Shown here: positions 7,224 to 14,562 of the stretch, one piece after another | Numbering within the stretch: position 1 is the first letter of the stretch | Layout of the letters: each line of letters opens with the position of its first letter | Assembly (NCBI GenBank): GCA_017694885.1 | Contig: JADIMH010000026.1 | Span: 1 to 54,049, forward strand | DNA: 54,049 nt | Source of the DNA: Candidatus Cryptobacteroides faecipullorum | GTDB taxonomy: Bacteria > Bacteroidota > Bacteroidia > Bacteroidales > UBA932 | Direction of reading: 5' to 3' | Program-made: the position numbers and the translations under genes | The notes under the pieces: model-generated | What the model was told of the DNA's origin: nothing | What the model saw: only the letters and a program-made list of their open reading frames with translations | The model's database searches: none

Positions 7224-8420
7224 ATGAAATATATAAGCCAATGGATCTCCGACTGGTATGACATTTTCACCAGGGAGTTTAGACACATATTCAGCGACAG
7301 CGGGGTGATGGTGATATTCTTCCTCGCCGGGCTTGCATACCCTCTTCTATACGGACTGATATACAGGAACGGCACAGTAGATGACATGCCTATAGCAGTA
7401 GTAGACGATTCCTCGAGTGCGGGCAGCCGGGAATTCGTCCGCGCACTGGACGCCACAAGGGAAATATCAGTCGCTTTTTCCTGCGCGGACATGGACGAGG
7501 CTGAAAGGCTTCTGCAGCAGAGGAAAGTGAAGGGTATCGTAATGATTCCTTCCGACTATGAGGAATGCCTGGCTTCCGGAAGGCAGGCCCATGTCTCGAC
7601 ATACGCGGACATGAGCAGTTTCCTTTACTATAAGAACCTGACAATGGGGGCAAGTCAGGTGATGCTCTCGGAAATGCACGATATCCAGGCATCAAGGTTT
7701 TCGTCTGCGGGATATGACGGACAGCAGATACGGCAGCTTGTCCAGCCTTTGAAATATGAAGAGAACATGCCCTATAACAGGAATTTTTCCTACAGCATAT
7801 TTTTCCTGTCTGCAGTACTGCTGATAGTGGTGCAGCAGACCATGTTCTACGGCGTGTCGATGCTGACAGGAACCATGAGGGAGGAAAACCGCAGTTTCGC
7901 CGTACTGCCAGACCGGCTCAAAGGGCACGGAATTTCAAGGACAGTACTCGGACGCGGTGCAGCCTACTGGTTGCTTTACATAGCCATCGGGACCTATGTG
8001 GCAGCTCTCGTACCGAGGATTTTCGGACTTCCGCAGAACTGTCCGTTCGGGGAGATTTTCATCCTGCTGCTTTTCTATGTAAGCGCCTGTGTGGTCTTCA
8101 GTTTCACATTCAGCTCGCTGATCCGCCACAGGGAAACCGTATTCGTGCTTTTCCTTTTCATGTCCCCTATCTGCCTGTTCCTTACAGGATTCTCCTGGCC
8201 TGCAGGCAGTTTCCCCGGTTTCTGGAAAGTATTCTCATATCTTTTCCCTTCCACTTTCGCTGTCCGGGCATTCATCAACATGAATACGGCCGGAGCCTCG
8301 CTTGCCATGGCCGCACCGCAGGTGGCGGCGCTGACCATCCAGATCATCGTCTACTATTTTCTGTCCTGCATGTCCGTATTCATTGAAAACCAATTGCTCA
8401 AGCGCAGACAAAAGGGATAG
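7224..8420 (+). CDS. ABC-2 type permease of the efflux operon (second)
   Basis: 398 residues with the same plan as its upstream neighbour: N-terminal helix (GVMVIFFLAGLAYPLLYGLIY), periplasmic domain beginning DMPIAVVDDSSSAGSREFVRALDATREI, and a C-terminal block of helices including FILLLFYVSACVVFSFTF and VFVLFLFMSPICLFLTGFSW. It shares the VVDxxxSSxSR motif with the first permease, which indicates duplication and specialisation. It is the last gene of the operon; a strong hairpin at 8431-8464 follows. No ATPase accompanies it. Confidence 0.87.
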   Translation: MKYISQWISDWYDIFTREFRHIFSDSGVMVIFFLAGLAYPLLYGLIYRNGTVDDMPIAVVDDSSSAGSREFVRALDATREISVAFSCADMDEAERLLQQRKVKGIVMIPSDYEECLASGRQAHVSTYADMSSFLYYKNLTMGASQVMLSEMHDIQASRFSSAGYDGQQIRQLVQPLKYEENMPYNRNFSYSIFFLSAVLLIVVQQTMFYGVSMLTGTMREENRSFAVLPDRLKGHGISRTVLGRGAAYWLLYIAIGTYVAALVPRIFGLPQNCPFGEIFILLLFYVSACVVFSFTFSSLIRHRETVFVLFLFMSPICLFLTGFSWPAGSFPGFWKVFSYLFPSTFAVRAFINMNTAGASLAMAAPQVAALTIQIIVYYFLSCMSVFIENQLLKRRQKG

Positions 8421-8430
8421 TGCAGAAAAA

Positions 8431-8464
8431 GAGGGCGACCGGAAATTGCTTTTCAGTCGCCCTC
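8431..8464 (+). terminator. terminator of the efflux operon
   Basis: GAGGGCGAC at 8431-8439 pairs with GTCGCCCTC at 8456-8464, a perfect 9-bp stem starting 10 bp after the stop of the second permease. The tract after it is pyrimidine-rich rather than a pure T run. Confidence 0.75.
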
Positions 8465-8646
8465 CCTTCCCCTACACACACTTCATATTGAATTTTGGTT
8501 TAAAGTTATGAATCCCCCCCCTGATTTCCAAATTTTTCGGAAAGAAAAATTTTTTCAGTTTCGTTTCAGATTCCCTCCCGAGTTTTGCGTCACAGAAACA
8601 ATGGAACCGTTTAAATAATCGTTAATTTTTTAATACCTTCATTATC

Positions 8647-9090
8647 ATGAAAAAGATTCTGATCTCAGCTGCAATACTTTTTGCAAGTATAGCAACAGCA
8701 TCCGCAGACGACCGGGAAAGACCTACAACTGTAGACAAACTTCCGGCAAACGCCCAGCAGTTCCTTTCACAGCATTTCAAGAACCTGAGTGTAGCATTTG
8801 TCGTTGAAGACCCTAAAATGGTAGGATCGGAGTACGAAGTGACTTACACTGACCGCACGGAAGTCGACTTCAACCCTCAGGGAGAATGGACCAGCGTCGA
8901 GTGCAAATACAATGCAGTGCCTGCATCCGTAGTTCCCCGGCAGATCTCCGACTACGTAGCAAAGAGCAATTTCCCCGGGCAGCATATCAAGAAAATCGAA
9001 CGCAACCCTTACACTTGGGAGATAGAGCTTTCCGGAGGCCTTGAAATCAAATTCGACATGAATTTCAATGTCATCGGGTACGACGACTGA
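8647..9090 (+). CDS. PepSY-like (BLIP-fold) periplasmic protein
   Basis: 147 residues with a cleavable signal peptide (MKKILISAAILFASIATASA). Two tandem units follow: LPANAQQFLSQHFKNLSVAFVV..YEVTYTDRTEVDFNPQGEWTSV, then VPRQISDYVAKSNFPGQHIKKIER..WEIELSGGLEIKFDMNFNVIG. The pattern helix, F/Y..V.L.DG.EI.F...GEW is that of the PepSY-like / DUF2874 family, common in Bacteroidota and often near two-component or TonB systems. Its biochemical role is not known. A second member of the family lies at 35847. It stands alone between the efflux terminator and a long convergent terminator. Confidence 0.85.
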   Translation: MKKILISAAILFASIATASADDRERPTTVDKLPANAQQFLSQHFKNLSVAFVVEDPKMVGSEYEVTYTDRTEVDFNPQGEWTSVECKYNAVPASVVPRQISDYVAKSNFPGQHIKKIERNPYTWEIELSGGLEIKFDMNFNVIGYDD

Positions 9091-9115
9091 TCGATAAGGG
9101 CCACACGGCAGCAAT

Positions 9116-9186
9116 ATCAGAGCCGCCGTATTTCCTGAACACCGCCCCTTACAGGGAATGATGTCTGGAAATATGGCGGCTCTGAT
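9116..9186. terminator. long hairpin between convergent genes
   Basis: Arms 9116-9135 and 9167-9186 are complementary over 20 positions with one mismatch (central sequence GAGCCGCC/GGCGGCTC), loop 31 nt. It sits between the PepSY-like gene and the convergent metallophosphatase and probably terminates the plus-strand transcript. Confidence 0.65.
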
Positions 9187-9194
9187 CGTTTCAG

Positions 9195-9223
9195 CTCTGC
9201 AGGATAACCGTAATCCTGCAGAG
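9195..9223 (-). terminator. terminator of the phosphatase operon
   Basis: CTCTGCAGGAT (9195-9205) and ATCCTGCAGAG (9213-9223) form a perfect 11-bp stem with a 7-nt loop, four bases beyond the metallophosphatase stop on the minus strand. Confidence 0.65.
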
Positions 9224-9226
9224 CCT

Positions 9227-10192
9227 TTATTTCGTACGTCTTACCGTATGGAGGACATTCCCATCCTTGTCAAGCATATGCAAATAGAGTTCAGCAGAGT
9301 CTACGGCAATGAGAGAATATCCTGACCTGTTGCTGCAGAAAACGGTACCGTCCACAGGCTGCACATCATCCCTGCTGAGGGAAGCCGATGTGTTCACCAC
9401 ATAGTCCATGTTGCAACCGTCCTTGCGGATATGCTGGAAAGTATGTATATGGCCGCAAAGGTACATATCCACATTGCCGTATTTGCGAAGGACAGGGTCA
9501 AGACGCTGCTGAAGGTCGGTACGTTCGCTTTCACTTTTGTCCGTATATGCATAAATCGGATGATGTCCTACTGCCAGCACCCAATCCTCATCCGCTTCCG
9601 AAAGCACCTTGTCCAGCCATACCAGCTGTTCGGTGTAGTCAGACTTGGAGGCATCAGCATATTTTTCCGTTTCTCCGCGGTATTTGTCTATCATAGGCGT
9701 AGTGTCCAGCATGATTACACGGACAGTCACGCCGTCTTCTTCCTTCACGAATGTATAGTATTTGGCCGGCATCTTCCAGCGGGCGCTGACCGAGCTGTAC
9801 TGCACGACAGCATCGGTATTGCTCCTGTACTCATGGTTCCCGCAGATAGGATACCAGTCTATCATAAGGTCCGGATGGGAATAGATAAGCTCGTAGTTGG
9901 TCATCCACAGCGGGTCCGAAACGCTTTGCACCCCTTCGAAATGATGGACATCTCCGGCCGCCACGACGAATTCTATATCTATAGTCTCCGCCATCTTCCC
10001 CATGGTCTCTGCAATAGGCTTCTGGTCATAGTAGCCGTTGCGTCCGAGATCGTTGGCAAGATAGAAATTCAACGGTTTTTCAAGGGACTTCCATTCCTGC
10101 GTATGGTCTGCAGTACCTGCAGATGAAGAACCGGAAGCGCAGCCGGTCATGACAAACACCAGAGAGAGAAGGGCGATTATACCTTTTTTCAT
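9227..10192 (-). CDS. secreted metallophosphatase lipoprotein (calcineurin-like)
   Basis: 321 residues from ATG 10192, chosen because it gives a lipoprotein signal MKKGIIALLSLVFVMTGC (Cys18); the longer open frame adds a non-signal stretch. The metallophosphoesterase motifs are in order: ANDLGRNGYY, AAGDVHHFEG (GDxH), CGNHEYR (GNHE), VGHHPIY, CGHIHTFQH (GHxH). These ligands bind two metal ions in the purple-acid-phosphatase type fold. It lies third in a minus-strand operon after a TonB receptor and a beta-helix lipoprotein. It probably releases phosphate from organic esters at the cell surface or in the periplasm; the real substrate is not visible. Confidence 0.88.
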   Translation of the reverse strand: MKKGIIALLSLVFVMTGCASGSSSAGTADHTQEWKSLEKPLNFYLANDLGRNGYYDQKPIAETMGKMAETIDIEFVVAAGDVHHFEGVQSVSDPLWMTNYELIYSHPDLMIDWYPICGNHEYRSNTDAVVQYSSVSARWKMPAKYYTFVKEEDGVTVRVIMLDTTPMIDKYRGETEKYADASKSDYTEQLVWLDKVLSEADEDWVLAVGHHPIYAYTDKSESERTDLQQRLDPVLRKYGNVDMYLCGHIHTFQHIRKDGCNMDYVVNTSASLSRDDVQPVDGTVFCSNRSGYSLIAVDSAELYLHMLDKDGNVLHTVRRTK

Positions 10193-10278
10193 TATTTTCC
10201 AGTTTAAAAGTCCATGCAGATTCCCCGGACATCTGCACATGACAGCACAGCACCGGAGAATCCGAATACAAATATAAT

Positions 10279-11730
10279 CTATTCTGCCTGTCCGAAAGCG
10301 CCGAACCAAGGCTGTACGGCAGGTGAAGTATATGTCTGTCCGTTCACCGTGAGACCTGCAGCAGCATAGAAAGGCTGTCTTGAAGCGTCTTCAGGAGTAT
10401 AGGCGCCCTCAAGGACAGGAGAACCTCCCTGTACGTGGAAATCCCAGTTGTTATCCCATGCATAAAGCGCAGGATCCACATTGATGTCATAATTCACGAA
10501 CATAGGGTTCAGTGTCTCGGCTTCATCTGCAGTCTTGGCGATCTTGCTGTTCACGTCAGCCGAAGGGTCATACTCCTCATGAGCATAGGCATATCCCTGA
10601 TAAGGAAGCTTCACGCCCGAATAGTAGAGGGTCTCTCCGTCATCATCGTATTCGCCCTCGAAGAACAGGTGGCTCTCGACGTTTCCGGAAGCGTAGAAGT
10701 TGTAGTCTATCATGGAGTTTTCCCCGTCATAGCAGTCTTCGCTGCCAGGCTCGTCGTATGCAGGGGTGATAGCCCTGAACTTGCAGTTCACGAGAAGGTT
10801 GTTGAACACACTCACATTGGCCATCTCCTCGACATAGATACAGCCGCCCTTCTCGCCGTCACGTCTCCAGCCGGAGTTGATTATGGTATTGTTGTAAGCC
10901 TGGATGAGGGCCTGGTGCCTTACCTCGCTCTGGTCGGAACTTGAAAGTTTGAGGCCGTTGGTGTTGGGGCTGAACATGATGTTGCCCGCTACGTCCACCT
11001 TGCATCCTGACTTGATGTTCACGGCTTCCGCTCCGTCATAACCGGTAGCACTGAAAATATTGCCCGCAATAATCGCATTGCCGCCCATCATATAGATGCC
11101 GTCCGACCATCCGTTGCGGATAATACTGTTAGTAATCACATAGTTTCCGTCTACATTATTGGTAGTGATCTGTGGATATGCATCGTCACCGGCAGTGTAA
11201 TATCCGTTCTCCGCTGCAGGTGAGCCTTCTATCACCTGACCGCCTGTATATTCGATAATGGTATGGTCGATAAGCATTTCACCGCATGTGGCTCCGGCAA
11301 CGATTCCGCCCCAGAATCCTGCAAAAGTGTTTTCCGCAGTCCTCAGAGACTCATCCACGGTAAGACGCACGGGAGCTTCCTCCGTACCGAGGCAATAAAG
11401 GTTTCCGTCGACAGTGAATTCAATAGCGACATGGTTTACTCCCACACCAGCCTCATCGAAGATTACAGTCACGCCTTCTTCGATTGTAAGCGATTCGCCT
11501 TCAGGAACTACGATATGTCCGATAACATTTACAGTCGAGCCTGCTTCCCATACACCTGAAACATTTCCGGAAACACCCTCTCCGGATGGCTGGTCAGGTC
11601 CTTGCGGTTCATCCTCGTCACCGGGAGTCTGTTCCTGTTCCGGATCTTCCGGAGTGTCCGGGGTAGTTTCCGTGCAGGCTGCAAATGCGAATGCAGCAAG
11701 AGCAACCATAAAAAGATACTTGAATTTCAT
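10279..11730 (-). CDS. surface lipoprotein with a right-handed beta-helix
   Basis: 483 residues. Lipobox ends at Cys19 (AFAAC) and is followed by a flexible acidic/Pro linker (TTPDTPEDPEQEQTPGDEDEPQGP) typical of surface-exposed Bacteroidota lipoproteins. From about residue 55 on, repeated short strands with G-N-I-x-x and V-x-N-N-L/T-I-x-N patterns (GNYVITNSIIRNGWSDGI, GNAIIAGNIFSATG, QAYNNTIINSGW, VSVFNNLLVNCKF) indicate a parallel beta-helix as in pectate-lyase-like proteins. I see no assured catalytic triad. Placed between the TonB receptor and the phosphatase with short gaps, it could be a substrate-binding or depolymerising partner. Confidence 0.82.
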   Translation of the reverse strand: MKFKYLFMVALAAFAFAACTETTPDTPEDPEQEQTPGDEDEPQGPDQPSGEGVSGNVSGVWEAGSTVNVIGHIVVPEGESLTIEEGVTVIFDEAGVGVNHVAIEFTVDGNLYCLGTEEAPVRLTVDESLRTAENTFAGFWGGIVAGATCGEMLIDHTIIEYTGGQVIEGSPAAENGYYTAGDDAYPQITTNNVDGNYVITNSIIRNGWSDGIYMMGGNAIIAGNIFSATGYDGAEAVNIKSGCKVDVAGNIMFSPNTNGLKLSSSDQSEVRHQALIQAYNNTIINSGWRRDGEKGGCIYVEEMANVSVFNNLLVNCKFRAITPAYDEPGSEDCYDGENSMIDYNFYASGNVESHLFFEGEYDDDGETLYYSGVKLPYQGYAYAHEEYDPSADVNSKIAKTADEAETLNPMFVNYDINVDPALYAWDNNWDFHVQGGSPVLEGAYTPEDASRQPFYAAAGLTVNGQTYTSPAVQPWFGAFGQAE

Positions 11731-11756
11731 AAATTTAAATTTAAAGTTGATTTCCG

Positions 11757-14459
11757 TTATTTTTCTGAAAATTTATATCTGAGTCCTATAGTGATAGTCT
11801 GTCCATGCCATTCCTTACGCTCTATGACGCCGCCTTTATATCTTGCATAATCTTTCAAGGATTCTGTCATCTGATTGGGGTTTATATACCTCAGCACCGG
11901 GGAATCCAGCAGATTGGATGCTTTTGCGAATATCGCCAGCCCTATCTTGAAACTCTTCTCGATGGAAGCGTCCATCTGCACATAGCCGGCCTCCCATATA
12001 TCGTTGTCGAACCAGTTGGATATCTCGCTGAGCCTCTTTCCGGCATATGAACCCGCGAGTTGGGCTTCCAGTCCGTATTTCGGGAAGTTGAAAAGGAAAG
12101 AAAGGTTTGCCACATGCGCAGCCTGGCCGTACAGAGGCCTGGTCTGGTCAACGGTCTTCACTTCCGTTCCTTCACGCGTCCTCTTGTTAGTGGTTATGCT
12201 GGAATGCGTGTATGTATAGTTGGCCTTGATTCCGAACCAGTTGAAATACTTCATGATATCGACTTCGACTCCTGCGTTTGTCGCATCCCCGAAATTCATA
12301 GGCGTGATGAAAGTGGCCTGGCCTTCGTTGATGAGTCCGTATTCGATAGGATCCTTGAGTTTCTTCCAGAACAGGCCCACCATGAACTGCTCGGACGATT
12401 TCGGAAAAAACTCATACCTCAGATCCAGATTGTCCGCAACCGTATGTTTCAGGTCAGGATTACCCTTTTCGTCATAATCCTCATTAAGAATGGTATACGG
12501 TACAATTTCAAAAAATCCAGGACGATTTATTGAACGTCCGTAGGAAAAGCGCAGATTGGCGTTCCTGTGTACGCCGTATTTTAGATGCACGCTCGGAAGT
12601 ATGTCCACATAATTCTGGCTACCTTCCGAATCTGTCTTTCTCGGGAAATCGAGTTTATATCCCTGATCCGTATGTTCGGCCCTGACACCGGCGATGACTT
12701 CGAGTCCTTTCCATGTATATTTGCCCATAAGATACCCTGCCGATATGTTCTCCCATGCATCGTAGTTAAGCGGGTCTCCGATGTTTCCGTAAGGCCTCGG
12801 CTTGAAAAGAATCTGGTCAAAATTTGTCCAGTCTTCCCCGTAATACTGCAAATCCTCCCGGCCAGTAGCGGAATCGAACGTAAACTCATTGAAGAAACTG
12901 TCCCTTATCTTGTTCCTGTAAATTCCCCCGGCTTTGAGCAGAAGGGATGACCGGTTCAGAAAATCGAACCTGTAAGACAGGTTCACATACCCTGCGAAAT
13001 CCCTGTCGGAATTATGTTCCCACCTCTTTTCAGCAGAGTCGGTATTGTAGAGGTGAGGCTGCTGCATGTTCACGTATATTTTCGCATTGTCCGGAGATGT
13101 ACTGTAGGCTCTGGAAAATACACCGGACCAGTCGAGCCTGAGCCTGTCCCCTTCCAGAAAAGAATGTTCGCCTTTGAGTGTAGTATTGACAATGTACTGG
13201 CGGTTCCACTGCATCTTGACAATCCAGTCTTTCCTGTTCTGTCCGTCACGCACTTCGCTCTCTCGCAGATCCATATATCCTGCATAGAGCATGAGCTTGT
13301 GCCGGCGGTTGAATCTGTAGTCGAGTTTCGCATGCGCACCCAGACGGTTCTGTTCTTCTGAATACGTCCTGTATTCCGTACCGTCGCTTGAAGAACCGGG
13401 CATATAATACAGGTCAGTATTCTTTCCGCGGAAAAGGTTCTGGTAGCTGACAGCGGCCATCACGCCGAACCTGCCCCCGAAATATCTGTCACCGAAAGAA
13501 AAGCCTCCTATAAGGTCAGGACGGGGTCTGGCCGACTTGAGCCTGAGATTTTCGACCGTGAAGTCGTCCATTGTAACGGCATAGTCCTCAGGACGTCCGA
13601 ACCTCTCGTAAGGTGACATCTTCTGTCCGGCCCTGTGCTTGAACGACTCGAAATCCCTGTCAAAGAACAGCGCACTGTATCCGGATGCGATGTTGGCGTT
13701 GACCTCCATCTTCTCCGGAGCGTCTTTCATGACCAGGTTCACGGCTCCTCCTATTCCGTCACCCTCCATGTCAGCCGTCAGGGACTTGGTGACCTCCAGA
13801 CGGTCGAGCATCTCGGACGGGAAGATATCCAGGGGGACGAACCTGTTCTTGTTGTCCGGACTCGGGATTTTCACTCCGTTGACCAGAGTATAATTGTAGC
13901 GTTTGTCCATGCCTCGCAGAATGGCATAACGGCCTTCACCGCTGCTGTTTCTCTCGACTGTCACGCCTGACATCCTTTTGATCACATTGGCCACCGTCAC
14001 ATCGGGCGAAAGTTCCATAGCTTTGGCGCTCATGACATTGACCACATTCATAGCGGCTTTCTCTATACCTCTGGCGCTGGCTTCGGTCTTGCCGTGGTTT
14101 TCAGCCGCGACAACAGCCCCGTCAAGGACTATGCTGTCTTTAACCAGACTGATTATCAATGCCTCATCCCCGCTGGCATAAACTACTTCAATATCCTTAT
14201 ATCCGATCAGGGAGCACAGCAGTGTCTTGGAGCCTTCCGCATCCACTCTGACAGTAAAACTACCGTCCAGGCCTGACATGGCCCAGAGGTCGGGCCGCTC
14301 CTTTATCATGATAGCAGCGCCTATGATTTCTTCCCCGGTTTCCGCATCCACTATTTTCCCTTTTATATCGATTTCAGTAGCAGAATCCGAGGCAGTGGCA
14401 GCCTGCATTACAATGGCAGAAAGCGCTAAGGCTGCCGATAACAAACCTTTTAAAAACAT
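11757..14459 (-). CDS. TonB-dependent outer-membrane receptor (phosphatase operon)
   Basis: 900 residues. Signal peptide (MFLKGLLSAALALSAIVMQA), an N-terminal carboxypeptidase-regulatory-like domain (IDIKGKIVDAETGEEIIGAA), a plug domain with SPDVTVANVIKRMSGVTVER and GGAVNLVMKDAPE, then a large beta-barrel finishing TITIGLRYKFSEK with the terminal aromatic/charged strand. The plug segment RYAILRGMDKRYNYTLVNG is typical of receptors for larger or substituted ligands. First gene of an operon with the beta-helix lipoprotein (26-bp gap) and the phosphatase. It probably imports the product released by its partners with energy from TonB-ExbBD. No SusD-like partner is present. Confidence 0.9.
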   Translation of the reverse strand: MFLKGLLSAALALSAIVMQAATASDSATEIDIKGKIVDAETGEEIIGAAIMIKERPDLWAMSGLDGSFTVRVDAEGSKTLLCSLIGYKDIEVVYASGDEALIISLVKDSIVLDGAVVAAENHGKTEASARGIEKAAMNVVNVMSAKAMELSPDVTVANVIKRMSGVTVERNSSGEGRYAILRGMDKRYNYTLVNGVKIPSPDNKNRFVPLDIFPSEMLDRLEVTKSLTADMEGDGIGGAVNLVMKDAPEKMEVNANIASGYSALFFDRDFESFKHRAGQKMSPYERFGRPEDYAVTMDDFTVENLRLKSARPRPDLIGGFSFGDRYFGGRFGVMAAVSYQNLFRGKNTDLYYMPGSSSDGTEYRTYSEEQNRLGAHAKLDYRFNRRHKLMLYAGYMDLRESEVRDGQNRKDWIVKMQWNRQYIVNTTLKGEHSFLEGDRLRLDWSGVFSRAYSTSPDNAKIYVNMQQPHLYNTDSAEKRWEHNSDRDFAGYVNLSYRFDFLNRSSLLLKAGGIYRNKIRDSFFNEFTFDSATGREDLQYYGEDWTNFDQILFKPRPYGNIGDPLNYDAWENISAGYLMGKYTWKGLEVIAGVRAEHTDQGYKLDFPRKTDSEGSQNYVDILPSVHLKYGVHRNANLRFSYGRSINRPGFFEIVPYTILNEDYDEKGNPDLKHTVADNLDLRYEFFPKSSEQFMVGLFWKKLKDPIEYGLINEGQATFITPMNFGDATNAGVEVDIMKYFNWFGIKANYTYTHSSITTNKRTREGTEVKTVDQTRPLYGQAAHVANLSFLFNFPKYGLEAQLAGSYAGKRLSEISNWFDNDIWEAGYVQMDASIEKSFKIGLAIFAKASNLLDSPVLRYINPNQMTESLKDYARYKGGVIERKEWHGQTITIGLRYKFSEK

Positions 14460-14460
14460 A

Positions 14461-14503
14461 CGAAACCATTAATCGGCCGCAAAAGTAGCCGCTAATGGTT
14501 TCG
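14461..14503 (-). promoter_or_regulatory. promoter with operator-like inverted repeat before the TonB receptor
   Basis: On the minus strand TACTTTTG (14480-14487) fits the -7 consensus; the -33 is weak. CGAAACCATTA (14461-14471) and TAATGGTTTCG (14493-14503) are perfect complements that bracket this -7 element. The repeat begins directly upstream of the start codon, so it may be an operator or a leader hairpin. Confidence 0.6.
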
Positions 14504-14530
14504 CAATGATGTAATAATCGCTAAAATATT

Positions 14531-14546
14531 GTTACGGACCGTTACG
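14531..14546. promoter_or_regulatory. 10-bp spaced direct repeat upstream of the TonB receptor promoter
   Basis: GTTACG occurs at 14531-14536 and again at 14541-14546, one helical turn apart, about 45-60 bp upstream of the -7 element. Such in-phase direct repeats are typical binding sites of OmpR/PhoB-type response regulators. The site is short and may be chance. Confidence 0.35.
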
Positions 14547-14562
14547 TAAATATTAATCAGGT

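Noticed and set aside
9431..10126. 231-codon frame antisense to the metallophosphatase
   Set aside because: The phosphatase frame carries the complete metal-binding motifs, so the opposite frame is a shadow.
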